NCBI RefSeq assembly: GCF_003350475.1
Contig: NZ_QQAV01000017.1
Location: forward strand, 1 to 64,000
Reading direction: 5' to 3'
Length of the DNA stretch: 64,000 nt
Source: Pseudacidovorax intermedius
Lineage (GTDB): Bacteria > Pseudomonadota > Gammaproteobacteria > Burkholderiales > Burkholderiaceae_C
Each line of letters starts with the position of its first letter. Position 1 is the first letter of the stretch. Under the pieces are notes generated by a model. That model ran no database searches. It was given only the letters and a program-made list of their open reading frames with translations, and had not been told where the DNA came from. The translations under genes were made by a program, and so were the position numbers. This document shows, piece by piece, positions 17,229 to 25,607 of this stretch.

Positions 17229-19094
17229 ATGGAACACGCTCCCGCCTGGTTGACCAACAGCCTGATCTACCTGGGCGCCGCCGTGCTGGTGGTGCCGCTT
17301 TCGCGCGCGCTCGGCCTGGGCGCCATCATCGGCTACCTGGTGGCCGGCATTGCCATCGGCCCGGCCGGCCTCGGGCTGGTGTCCAGCGTCGAGGAAGTGC
17401 TGCACTTCGCCGAGTTCGGCGTGGTCCTGATGCTCTTCCTGGTCGGCCTGGAGCTGGAGCCGCGACGTCTCTGGCTGCTGCGCCGGCCCATCTTCGGCTG
17501 GGGCAGCGCCCAGGTGCTGGGCTGCGCCGTGGTGCTCTTCGCCGTCGGCTGCGCGGCCGGCGCGCCCTGGCGGGTGTCGCTGGTGGCGGCGCTGGGGCTG
17601 GCGCTCTCGTCCACGGCCATCGCGCTGCAGGTCTTCGGCGAGCGCAAGCTGCTCAAGACGGCCAGCGGCCAGGCGGGTTTCTCGATCCTGCTGTTCCAGG
17701 ACGTGGCCGCCATTCCCATCCTGGCCTTGCTGCCGGTGCTGGCCAGCGGACCGGCCGACGCGCCGCTGGACGCCACGGCCCGCGCGCTCGAAGCCGCCAA
17801 GATCCTGGGCGTGGTGGGCGGCATCGTGCTGGGCGGCCGGCTGGCGCTGCGGCCGATCCTGCGCTGGATCGCCCGCAGCAACACGCCCGAGATCTTCACC
17901 GCCGCCTCGCTGCTGCTGGTGGTGGCCATCGCGGCGCTGATGCAGTTCGTGGGCCTGTCGATGGCGCTGGGCGCCTTCCTGGCCGGCGTGCTGCTGGCCG
18001 AAAGCGAATACCGCCGAGAGCTGGAAACCGACATCGAGCCCTTCAAGGGCCTGCTGCTGGGCCTGTTCTTCATCGCCGTGGGCATGAGCATCGACTTCCG
18101 CGTGTTGCTGGCCCAGCCGCTGCTGATGGCGGCGCTGGTGGTGGGCTTCATGGCGCTCAAGTTCGGCGTGATCCTGGGGCTGGCACGCGCCATGGGGCTG
18201 CCGGCGCGCGAGCGGCCGGTGTTCACGCTGCTGCTGGCGCAGGGTGGCGAGTTCGCCTTCGTCGTCTTCCAGGCGGCCGTGGGCGCGCAGGTGCTGGCGC
18301 CCGAAACCTCGTCGCTGCTGATCGGCGCGGTGGCGTTGTCGATGCTGCTGTCGCCGCTGCTGCTGGTGCTGTTCGACCGCCTCATTCCCGACCCGCAGAT
18401 CCGGGCGCAGGTGGAGGAGATCTCCGAGCCGCAGGAAGCGCAGGTGCTGATCTGCGGCTTCGGCCGCTACGGCCAGATCGTCGGACGCGTGCTGCTGTCG
18501 CAGGGTATGCCGGTGACGGTGCTGGACCACGACCCCGACACGGTGCAAGGCCTGCGGGAGTTCGGTTTCCGCGTGTTCTATGGCGATGCGACGCGGCTCG
18601 ACCTGCTGCGCATCGCGGGCGCCGGCCAGGCCCGCGCCATCGTGGTGGCGGTGGACGAGGTGGCCACCTGCCTGGCCATCGTCGATCTGGTGCGGGAGCA
18701 CTTTCCGCAGGCCGAGATCATCGCCCGCGCCCGCAACCTGGGCCACTACTACCAGTTGCGCGACCGCGGCATCACCCTGGCCGAGCGCGAGCTGTTCGAA
18801 TCGTCCCTGCGCAGTGCGCGCTCGGTGCTGGAGACGCTGGGCTGGCCCGCGCACGAAGCCCGTGAGGCGGCGATGCAATTCCGCCTGCGCAACATGCGCA
18901 TCGCGGAAGACAGCTATCCGCACTACAAGGACCGCAAGAAGCTCATTGCCGTGGCCAAGGAAGGCCGCCAGCAGTTCGAGGAACAGATGGCCCGCGAGCG
19001 CGAGGAGCGCCGACGGGCGCGCGACTCATGGGGGGTGCGGCACGAGGCCCAAGGCGGCGCGACGCAGCAGACCGGCAGCGCCGACCGGCCGTGA
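17229..19094 (+). CDS. kefC: Glutathione-regulated potassium efflux antiporter KefC
   Basis: 621 residues: an N-terminal CPA2 cation/proton exchanger domain of about twelve helices (residues 5-385) and a C-terminal RCK/TrkA-N domain with the Rossmann motif GFGRYGQIVG near 410. It exports K+ when glutathione adducts bind, acidifying the cytoplasm to protect against electrophiles such as methylglyoxal. HHH-like polar helix features (LSSTAIALQ, FQDVAAIP, QGGEFAFV) are typical of the family. The C-terminus is long, charged and Arg/Glu-rich. Forms an operon with kefF. Confidence 0.93.
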   Translation: MEHAPAWLTNSLIYLGAAVLVVPLSRALGLGAIIGYLVAGIAIGPAGLGLVSSVEEVLHFAEFGVVLMLFLVGLELEPRRLWLLRRPIFGWGSAQVLGCAVVLFAVGCAAGAPWRVSLVAALGLALSSTAIALQVFGERKLLKTASGQAGFSILLFQDVAAIPILALLPVLASGPADAPLDATARALEAAKILGVVGGIVLGGRLALRPILRWIARSNTPEIFTAASLLLVVAIAALMQFVGLSMALGAFLAGVLLAESEYRRELETDIEPFKGLLLGLFFIAVGMSIDFRVLLAQPLLMAALVVGFMALKFGVILGLARAMGLPARERPVFTLLLAQGGEFAFVVFQAAVGAQVLAPETSSLLIGAVALSMLLSPLLLVLFDRLIPDPQIRAQVEEISEPQEAQVLICGFGRYGQIVGRVLLSQGMPVTVLDHDPDTVQGLREFGFRVFYGDATRLDLLRIAGAGQARAIVVAVDEVATCLAIVDLVREHFPQAEIIARARNLGHYYQLRDRGITLAERELFESSLRSARSVLETLGWPAHEAREAAMQFRLRNMRIAEDSYPHYKDRKKLIAVAKEGRQQFEEQMAREREERRRARDSWGVRHEAQGGATQQTGSADRP

Positions 19095-19106
19095 CGCGCC
19101 TGCCGG

Positions 19107-19970
19107 TCACTTCAGCCCGAGCAGCCGGACCGCGTTGTCCTTCAGGACGCCCGGCATCACCTCGGGCTTGAAGCCGGCCTCCTGGAAGTCCTTCATCCAC
19201 CGGTCGGGCGTGATCAGCGGGTAGTCGCTGCCGAAGAGGATGCGGTCCTTCAGCAGCGTGTTGGCGTACTGCACCAGCTGCTTCGGGAAGTACTTGGGAC
19301 TCCAGCCCGACAGGTCGATCCAGACATTGGGCTTGTGCGTGGCCACCGACAGCGCCTCGTCCTGCCAAGGAAAGCTGGGGTGGGCCATGATGATCTGCAT
19401 GTCCGGGAAGTCGATGGCGACGTCGTCCAGGTGCATCGGGTTGCTGTACTCCAGCCGCAGTCCGCCGCCGCAGCGCATGCCCGAGCCGATGCCACTGTGA
19501 CCGGTGTGAAAGATGGCCGGCAGCTTGTGCTCGGCGATCACCTCGTACAGCGGCCAGGCCATGCGGTCGTAGGGGTGGAAGCCCTGGACCGTCGGATGGA
19601 ACTTGAAGCCCTTGACGCCGTGCTCCTCGATCAGCCGGCGCACCTCGCGTGCCCCCATCTTTCCCTTGTGCGGATCGACGCTGCCGAAGGCGATCATGAT
19701 GTCGCTGTTCTTCTGCGCCGCCTCGGCGATCTCCTCGTTCGGGATGCGGCGGCGGCCCAGGTTGGACTCGCTGTCCACGCCGAACATCACCAGCCCGATC
19801 TTGCGCTCGCGGTAGTAGTCGATGCTCTCCTGGATGGTGGGTCGGCGGCTGGAGCGGAAGTACTTGTCCGCCGCGCGGTCGTATTCCTCGCCGTAGTTGT
19901 CGAAGGGGTTCCAGCAGCTGATCTCGGCGTGGGTGTGGATGTCGATGGCGCTGAGGTTCGCGATGTCCAT
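19107..19970 (-). CDS. Amidohydrolase superfamily hydrolase, CouO-like
   Basis: 287 residues, a TIM-barrel metal hydrolase (Amidohydro_2). Metal and catalytic residues are visible: Asp10, His12 and His14 (IDIHTH), His155 (IFHTGH), His197 (MAHPSF) and Asp249 (FGSDYP). In Rhodococcus jostii the amidohydrolase CouO replaces thiolase and thioesterase in beta-oxidative deacetylation of p-hydroxycinnamates. This gene is divergent from crotonase, CoA-ligase and SDR genes equivalent to couM, couL and couN, which supports the same role here. Other members are decarboxylases such as ACMSD, so the assignment is inference. Confidence 0.82.
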   Translation of the reverse strand: MDIANLSAIDIHTHAEISCWNPFDNYGEEYDRAADKYFRSSRRPTIQESIDYYRERKIGLVMFGVDSESNLGRRRIPNEEIAEAAQKNSDIMIAFGSVDPHKGKMGAREVRRLIEEHGVKGFKFHPTVQGFHPYDRMAWPLYEVIAEHKLPAIFHTGHSGIGSGMRCGGGLRLEYSNPMHLDDVAIDFPDMQIIMAHPSFPWQDEALSVATHKPNVWIDLSGWSPKYFPKQLVQYANTLLKDRILFGSDYPLITPDRWMKDFQEAGFKPEVMPGVLKDNAVRLLGLK

Positions 19971-20021
19971 GAGGCGCGTCTCCGTTCGGGTAAGTACTGA
20001 TGAGTTGGCCGTTCCGGGCCG

Positions 20022-20050
20022 TTGAATTGATTATTTTTGATAACCATAAT
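20022..20050 (+). promoter_or_regulatory. Sigma-70-like promoter of the hydroxycinnamate operon
   Basis: TTGAAT (-35, 20022-20027), a 17-bp spacer, and CATAAT (-10, 20045-20050) upstream of the crotonase ATG at 20074. It lies in an AT-rich patch of the 103-bp divergent interval shared with the amidohydrolase gene. Confidence 0.55.
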
Positions 20051-20051
20051 C
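20029..20051. promoter_or_regulatory. Inverted repeat overlapping the promoter, candidate MarR operator
   Basis: GATTAT (20029-20034) and ATAATC (20046-20051) are perfect inverted arms with an 11-bp spacer that itself contains GATAA. The repeat covers the spacer and -10 of the predicted promoter, as a repressor site would. The MarR-family gene at the far end of the cluster is the obvious candidate regulator; this is inference. Confidence 0.45.
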
Positions 20052-20073
20052 GATCCAACTTCCGAACGCAATC

Positions 20074-20847
20074 ATGACTCATCAGGACCTCAGCCTCGAC
20101 ATCCAGGGCGACATCGCCATCGTCCGCCTCACGCGCCCTGCCAAGCGCAACGCGCTCAACGACGGCCTCATCCTGGCGCTGCGCAACACCTTCGAGAGCC
20201 TGCCCGACACCGTGCGTGCGGCCGTGATCGACGGAGAAGGTCCGCACTTCTGCGCCGGCCTCGACCTGTCCGAAATCAGCGAGCGCGATGCCGGCGGCGG
20301 CCTGCGCCATTCCCGCATGTGGCATGCCGCGCTGGAGCTGGTGCAGCACGGGCCCGTGCCCGTCGTCGCCGCCCTGCACGGCGCCGTGGTGGGTGGCGGC
20401 CTGGAACTGGCCAGCGCCTGCCACATCCGCGTGGCCGATGCCAGCACCTTCTATGCGCTGCCCGAGGGCACGCGCGGCATCTTCGTGGGCGGCGGCGGCT
20501 CGGTGCGCATCCCGCGCCTGATCGGGGTGGCGCGCATGACCGACATGATGATGACCGGCCGCGTCTACAACGCCGAGGACGGCGAGCGCGCCGGCTTCGC
20601 GCAGTACTTGGTGCCCGAGGGTGCCGCGCTGGACAAGGCCATCGAGCTGGCCCGCCGCATCGCCACCAACGCGCCGCTGACCAACTACGCGCTGATGCAC
20701 GCCCTGCCCCGCATCGCCGAACAGAACGCCGACCACGGTTTCTTCACCGAGGCCCTGATGTCCGGCATCGTGCAGGACGCGCCCGAGGCCAAGGCCCGCG
20801 TGCGCGCCTTCCTCGAAGGCAAGGCCGCCAAGGTCAGCAAGGGCTGA
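20074..20847 (+). CDS. Crotonase (enoyl-CoA hydratase family), hydroxycinnamoyl-CoA hydratase
   Basis: 257 residues, standard crotonase length. Oxyanion-hole segments are HFCAGLDL (58-65) and GAVVGGGLELA (103-113), and a catalytic-position Glu131 follows in ALPEGTRG. It is the first gene of a plus-strand operon with feruloyl-CoA synthase, so it should hydrate feruloyl- or coumaroyl-CoA at the side-chain double bond. Whether it also cleaves the product to vanillin (Ech/HCHL activity) or only hydrates it (CouM-like) cannot be told from motifs; the SDR and amidohydrolase neighbours favour hydration only. Confidence 0.9.
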   Translation: MTHQDLSLDIQGDIAIVRLTRPAKRNALNDGLILALRNTFESLPDTVRAAVIDGEGPHFCAGLDLSEISERDAGGGLRHSRMWHAALELVQHGPVPVVAALHGAVVGGGLELASACHIRVADASTFYALPEGTRGIFVGGGGSVRIPRLIGVARMTDMMMTGRVYNAEDGERAGFAQYLVPEGAALDKAIELARRIATNAPLTNYALMHALPRIAEQNADHGFFTEALMSGIVQDAPEAKARVRAFLEGKAAKVSKG

Positions 20848-20872
20848 GGCCCGGGCACCGGAGGACAAGAAC

Positions 20873-22774
20873 ATGCTGGAGACACTCGACATGCCCGCAG
20901 CCGCCCAAACTGCAGCGCCCGCTGCCCGCTACCGCGCGCTCGAATTCGGCATCACCCGCGCCGTGCTGCGCGAGGCCGAAGGCGGCGTGCAGTACCTGCA
21001 GGCCGACAAGCCGCTGGGCCACCATGCCCACCGCATGTCGGACCGGCTGGTGTACTGGGCCGCCATGGCGCCCGACCGCACCTTCGTGGCCCGCCGCGCC
21101 CGCAATGCCGACGGCAGCACCGGCGACTGGATCCGCATCAGCTACCGCGAGGCGCTGGCGAAGGCCCGCGCCATCGGCCAGGCCCTGCTCGACCGCGGCC
21201 TGAGCGAGGACCGGCCGGTCGCCATCCTCAGCGAGAACAGCATCGAGCACCTGCTGCTGGCGCTGGGCGCGCTCTATGTCGGCATTCCGCACTGCCCGGT
21301 GTCGCCGCCCTATTCGCTGGTCAGCAAGGACTACGACAAGCTGCGCCATGTGATCGGCACGCTCACGCCCGGCCTGGTGTTTGCCAGCGACACGCGCTAT
21401 GCCGCGGCCATCGCCGCCGTGGTGCCGGCCGACACCGAGGTGGTGCTGGGCGGCGGCGCACTGGAAGGCCGCTCGGTCACGCCGCTGTCGCAGCTGCTGG
21501 CCACCGAGCCTACCTCCGCCGTCGAGGCGGCCATGCACGGCACGCACCCCGGCACCATCACCAAGTTCCTGTTCACCTCGGGCTCCACCAAGAACCCCAA
21601 GGCGGTCATCAATACCCACCGCATGTGGTGCGCCAACCAGCAGCAGCTGCGCGCCTCCATCCCCGCGCTGGGTGAAGAGCCGCCGGTGCTGGTCGACTGG
21701 CTGCCCTGGAACCACACCTTCGGCGGCAACCACAACGTCGGCATCGTGCTGGACAACGGCGGCACGCTCTACATCGACGACGGCAAGCCCACGCCTGCCG
21801 GCATCGCCGAGACGCTGCGCAACCTGCGCGAGATCGCGCCCACCGTCTACTTCAACGTGCCCACCGGCTTCGAGTACATCGCCAACGCGATGGAGGAAGA
21901 CCCGGTGCTGCGCAAGAAGCTGCTGTCGCGCTGCCGCATGTTCTTCTACGCCGGCGCGGCCCTGCCGCAGGCCGTGTGGGACCAGCTGCACCGCCTGCAG
22001 GAGGCCGAGATCGGCGAGCGCCTGGTGATGGGCACCGGCCTGGGCATGACCGAGTCCGGCCCCTTCGGCCTGTACATCACGCGCCCCGAAGTGCGCACCG
22101 GCGACCTGGGCCTGCCCTGCGCGGGGATGGAGATCAAGCTGGTGCCCACCGACGGCAAGGTCGAGATCCGCTACCGCGGCCCCAACGTCACGCCCGGCTA
22201 CTGGCGCATGCCCGAGGCCACGCACGAGGCCTTCGACGAGGAAGGCTTCTTCAAGACGGGCGACGCCGTCGCCTGGATCGACCCCGACAACATCCACCTG
22301 GGCCTGCGCTTCGACGGCCGCATCGCCGAGGACTTCAAGCTGGCCACCGGCACCTTCGTGAGCGTCGGTCCGCTGCGGGCCAAGGTGATCGCCTTCGGCG
22401 CGCCCTATGTGCAGGACGTGGTGCTCACCGGCATCAACCTGAAGGAAGTGGGCGCGCTGATCTTCCCGACCCAGGCGGTGCGCGAGCTGGCGCCCTCGCT
22501 GCCGGGCGACGCGCCGCTGAAGTCGGTGTTGGAGCATCCGGAGGTTCAACTGCACTTCCAGAAGGTGATCGACCGCCTGGCCGGCGACGCCACGGGCAGT
22601 GCCAACCGCATCGCCCGAGCCGCGCTGGTGGCCGAGCCGCCCTCCATCGACAAGGGCGAGATCACCGACAAGGGCTCGATCAACCAGCGCGCCGTGCTCA
22701 AGCACCGCGACGCCGCGGTGCAGGCCCTGCACACCGACACGCTGCCGTTCACCATCAAGCCCCAGTGGCAGTAG
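20873..22774 (+). CDS. fcs: Feruloyl-CoA synthase (hydroxycinnamate:CoA ligase)
   Basis: ATP-dependent ligase that activates ferulate/p-coumarate to CoA thioesters. 633 residues, ANL superfamily. The AMP-binding P-loop TSGSTKNPKA is at 235-244, followed by LPWNHTFGGNHN, the adenylate-binding GLGMTESGPFG and FKTGDAVAW. The C-terminal subdomain is unusual in lacking a classic YPxxIE hinge string, as in other Fcs proteins. A GGAGG precedes the ATG at 20873, 25 bp after the crotonase gene. Confidence 0.92.
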   Translation: MLETLDMPAAAQTAAPAARYRALEFGITRAVLREAEGGVQYLQADKPLGHHAHRMSDRLVYWAAMAPDRTFVARRARNADGSTGDWIRISYREALAKARAIGQALLDRGLSEDRPVAILSENSIEHLLLALGALYVGIPHCPVSPPYSLVSKDYDKLRHVIGTLTPGLVFASDTRYAAAIAAVVPADTEVVLGGGALEGRSVTPLSQLLATEPTSAVEAAMHGTHPGTITKFLFTSGSTKNPKAVINTHRMWCANQQQLRASIPALGEEPPVLVDWLPWNHTFGGNHNVGIVLDNGGTLYIDDGKPTPAGIAETLRNLREIAPTVYFNVPTGFEYIANAMEEDPVLRKKLLSRCRMFFYAGAALPQAVWDQLHRLQEAEIGERLVMGTGLGMTESGPFGLYITRPEVRTGDLGLPCAGMEIKLVPTDGKVEIRYRGPNVTPGYWRMPEATHEAFDEEGFFKTGDAVAWIDPDNIHLGLRFDGRIAEDFKLATGTFVSVGPLRAKVIAFGAPYVQDVVLTGINLKEVGALIFPTQAVRELAPSLPGDAPLKSVLEHPEVQLHFQKVIDRLAGDATGSANRIARAALVAEPPSIDKGEITDKGSINQRAVLKHRDAAVQALHTDTLPFTIKPQWQ

Positions 22775-22783
22775 CCATTGGCT

Positions 22784-22891
22784 CCCTCCCCCACTGGGGG
22801 AGGGCAGGGGTGGGGGCCTGCGGCGGTGGTTCGGCTGCAACGCAGCCAGCGCCCCCGGCCCCCATCCCCACCTTCCCCCAGAGGGGGAAGG
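22784..22891. repeat. GC-rich intergenic double-hairpin repeat
   Basis: Two 9-bp hairpins with G/C runs: CCCTCCCCC-ACT-GGGGGAGGG (22784-22804) and CCTTCCCCC-AGA-GGGGGAAGG (22871-22891). The intervening GGGGTGGGGGCC and GGCCCCCATCCCCACC segments also pair with each other, so the whole block can fold into one cruciform-like structure. It sits between fcs and the SDR gene and looks like a dispersed intergenic repeat (REP/BIME-like), possibly affecting mRNA stability within the operon. Confidence 0.7.
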
Positions 22892-22921
22892 AGCAAGAAG
22901 ACCCGACAAGGAGATGAATCC

Positions 22922-23686
22922 ATGAAGATCGAAGGACAAAGCGCGCTGGTCACCGGTGGCGCCTCCGGCCTGGGCGAAGCCACCGCCCGCGAACTCGCCC
23001 GTCTGGGTGCCAAGGTGGCGGTGCTCGACCGCAACCTCGACCAGGCGAAGAAGGTCGCAGCCGACATCGGCGGCACGGCCTACGCCTGCGACATCACCGA
23101 CACGGCGAGCGTCGAGGCCGCCTTGAGCGCTGCGGCCGACGCACACGGCCCCGCCCGCATCCTGATGAACGTGGCCGGCATCGGCAGCGCGAAGCGCATC
23201 GTCGGCAAGGACGGCAGCGCCGCGCCGCTGGAAGACTTCGCCCGCGTCATCCAGGTCAACCTGATCGGCACCTACAACGTGAGCCGCCTCTTCGCGGCCC
23301 GCTGCGCCAGGCTCGAAGCACTGGACGGCGGCGAACGCGGCGTGATGATGTTCACCGCCTCCGTGGCCGCCTTCGACGGCCAGGTGGGCCAGCAGGCCTA
23401 CAGCGCCTCCAAGGGCGGCCTGGTCGGCATGACGCTGCCGATGGCGCGCGATCTGGCGCAGCACGGCATCCGCGTGTGCACCGTGGCGCCCGGCATCTTC
23501 GCCACGCCGCTGCTGCTGGAGCTGCCCGAGCCGGTGCAGCAATCGCTGGCCGCCGCCATTCCCTTCCCCCCCCGTCTGGGCAAGCCCTCGGAATTCGCCG
23601 AGCTGGCCTGCCACATCGTGACCAACGGCCACCTCAATGGCGAGGTGATCCGGCTGGACGGCGCGCTGCGCATGGCGCCGCGCTGA
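22922..23686 (+). CDS. SDR family 3-hydroxyacyl-CoA dehydrogenase
   Basis: 254 residues, short-chain dehydrogenase with the nucleotide motif TGGASGLG (11-18), NVAG in the NNAG position, and the Ser147-Tyr160-Lys164 triad (YSASK). Sequence character (VMMFTASVAAFDGQVGQQAY, EVIRLDGALRMAPR) resembles type II 3-hydroxyacyl-CoA dehydrogenases of the HSD10 group. In this operon it would oxidise the beta-hydroxy-phenylpropionyl-CoA made by the crotonase to the beta-keto thioester (CouN-like step). The repeat block upstream separates it from fcs, yet no promoter is evident. Confidence 0.87.
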   Translation: MKIEGQSALVTGGASGLGEATARELARLGAKVAVLDRNLDQAKKVAADIGGTAYACDITDTASVEAALSAAADAHGPARILMNVAGIGSAKRIVGKDGSAAPLEDFARVIQVNLIGTYNVSRLFAARCARLEALDGGERGVMMFTASVAAFDGQVGQQAYSASKGGLVGMTLPMARDLAQHGIRVCTVAPGIFATPLLLELPEPVQQSLAAAIPFPPRLGKPSEFAELACHIVTNGHLNGEVIRLDGALRMAPR

Positions 23687-23691
23687 CCCCC

Positions 23692-23713
23692 GGAGCGGCC
23701 GAGGGGCCGCTCC
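23692..23713 (+). terminator. Candidate hairpin terminator after the SDR gene
   Basis: GGAGCGGCC-GAGG-GGCCGCTCC followed by TTCCTTG. The 9-bp GC stem is strong but the T tract is weak, so it may only attenuate transcription into the esterase gene. Confidence 0.45.
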
Positions 23714-23758
23714 TTCCTTGTGCGAGACCTTCACGAAGAACCACCACGGAGACAAACC

Positions 23759-25573
23759 ATGAAGAAGGAAGACGGCAAGACTTTCGCGCTGCGGGCCCTG
23801 GCGGCCGCGGCGCCCCTCGCGCTGCTGGCGGCCTGCGGCGGCTCGGGCAACGACAACAACCAGAACGCCGCGCTGGCAGCGGCGCTGATCGCGGCCAACC
23901 GGCCCGCGCCAGCCCCTGCGCCCGCACCGGCACCCGCGCCGGCCCCTGCGGTCGAGACCATCCCGCAGCTGTCGGCGGCGGTCGGTGCCATGCTGACCTC
24001 CTGCACCGACCTCGCCACGCGTTTCACTTACGCCAACACCACCGTCACCGCCGCCACCGTGGTGGCGGCCGGCACGCTCAAGGTGGCGGGCACCGATGTG
24101 CCGGAGCATTGCCGCCTCACTGGCAACATGTTCTCTCGCACGAGCAGCGTCGACGGCAAGAACTACGCAATCGGCTTTGAAATGCGCCTGCCCACCAACT
24201 GGAACGGCCGCTTCTTCTATCAGGCCAACGGTGGACTGGACGGCAGCGTCGCCACGGCCACCGGTGACGTCGGTGGCGGCGGCGGCCTCAGCAATGCACT
24301 CAAGATGGGCTTCGCCGTGATCAGCTCGGACGCGGGACATACCGCTGCGATGGGCGCCAATTTCGGCATCGATCCGCAGGCCCGCCTCGACTATGGCTAC
24401 CAGGCCGTGGCCAAGCTCACGCCCATGGCCAAGAGCGCCATCCAGACCGCCTACGGAAAGGGGCCGGACCGCTCCTACTTCGGCGGCTGCTCCAATGGGG
24501 GCCGGCATGCCATGGTCGCGGCGTCCCGTTACGCGGACCAGTACGACGGCATCCTGGCCGGTGACCCCGGCACCCGCCTGCCGCTCGCGGCCACGGCCAA
24601 CATCGCCGGCGCGCAGACCTATGCCACGCTGGCCACCACGCCCGGCGATCTGGGCAGCGGTTTCACGCAGGCCGAGCGCACCCTGGTGACGAAGGCCGTA
24701 CTCGCCCAGTGCGACGGCCTAGACGGCGCCGCCGACGGCATGGTGCAGGACAACGCGGCCTGCCAGGCCGCCTTCGACATCAATCGCGATGTGCCCACCT
24801 GCGCGACCACGCGCAACGGCACTTGCCTCAGCGCCGACCAGAAGTCCAAGATCGACAAGTTGTTCAAGGGTGGCGCAACAACGCCCAGCGGCCAACGGAT
24901 CTACACCAGCTTCCCCTATGACGCGGGCCTGGACACGGGCGGCTGGGCACTGTGGAAGTTCGTCTTCCCGACCCTGTTGGACACGGGCGCCGTGGGTCTG
25001 GTGTTCCAGTCGCCACCCGAGGACGCGAGCACCTTCAACGGCCAGAGCTTCGCGCTGACGGGCAACCTGGACACCATGCTCACCAAGGTGAGCGCCACCT
25101 CCGGCATCTATACGGAGAGTGCGATGTCCTTCATGACGCCGCCCAACTACGGCAAGCTGCCGGCGCTCAAGAAGCGCGGCGCCAAGCTGATGGTCTACCA
25201 CGGCACGGCCGACCCGATCTTCTCCAGCGATGACTCGGTCGACTGGTACCAGCAACTGCAAAAGGACAACGGCGGCGATGCCTCCAACTTCGCCCGTCTG
25301 TACCTGATCCCCGGCATGAACCATTGCTCGGGCGGCCCCGCCACCGACCAGTTCGACATGCTCAGCGCCATGGTCAAGTGGGTGGAACAAGGCCAGGCCC
25401 CCGACCGCGTGGTGGCCAGCGCTCGCGGCACCGGCAATGCCGGCGGCGTCAATGCCGACCTGCCGGCCACCTGGTCCGCCACCCGCACCCGTCCGCTGTG
25501 CCCCTATCCGAAGGTTGCCCGCTACAACGGCACGGGCAGCCTGGAGGACGCAGCCAACTTCAGCTGCCGCTGA
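23759..25573 (+). CDS. Tannase/feruloyl esterase family lipoprotein
   Basis: 604 residues. Signal peptide with lipobox LLAAC (Cys26), then an AP-repeat linker (about 49-64) and the tannase/feruloyl-esterase domain (alpha/beta hydrolase). The family CS-D-HC motif is complete: Cys244-Ser245 in GGCSNGG, Asp485 in GTADPIF, and His522-Cys523 in MNHCSGGP, the two Cys being expected to form a disulfide that ties Ser and His together. It should release hydroxycinnamic or gallic acids from esters outside the cytoplasm, feeding the CoA-ligase pathway upstream. A paralogue lies 1.2 kb downstream. Confidence 0.92.
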   Translation: MKKEDGKTFALRALAAAAPLALLAACGGSGNDNNQNAALAAALIAANRPAPAPAPAPAPAPAPAVETIPQLSAAVGAMLTSCTDLATRFTYANTTVTAATVVAAGTLKVAGTDVPEHCRLTGNMFSRTSSVDGKNYAIGFEMRLPTNWNGRFFYQANGGLDGSVATATGDVGGGGGLSNALKMGFAVISSDAGHTAAMGANFGIDPQARLDYGYQAVAKLTPMAKSAIQTAYGKGPDRSYFGGCSNGGRHAMVAASRYADQYDGILAGDPGTRLPLAATANIAGAQTYATLATTPGDLGSGFTQAERTLVTKAVLAQCDGLDGAADGMVQDNAACQAAFDINRDVPTCATTRNGTCLSADQKSKIDKLFKGGATTPSGQRIYTSFPYDAGLDTGGWALWKFVFPTLLDTGAVGLVFQSPPEDASTFNGQSFALTGNLDTMLTKVSATSGIYTESAMSFMTPPNYGKLPALKKRGAKLMVYHGTADPIFSSDDSVDWYQQLQKDNGGDASNFARLYLIPGMNHCSGGPATDQFDMLSAMVKWVEQGQAPDRVVASARGTGNAGGVNADLPATWSATRTRPLCPYPKVARYNGTGSLEDAANFSCR

Positions 25574-25607
25574 CCCCGTTTTCTTCCTTCGCTCTCCGGA
25601 GACATCC

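Noticed and set aside
20074-22774. Simple Fcs/Ech vanillin pathway
   Set aside because: Not excluded, but the SDR and amidohydrolase next to these genes have no role in that route, so the beta-oxidative reading was preferred.
22784-22891. CRISPR-like repeat array
   Set aside because: Only two hairpins with unequal sequence and no spacers of regular length.
20834-24508. Antisense frame of about 1220 residues over fcs, SDR and esterase genes
   Set aside because: All three plus-strand genes have diagnostic motifs; the frame crosses gene borders and the repeat.
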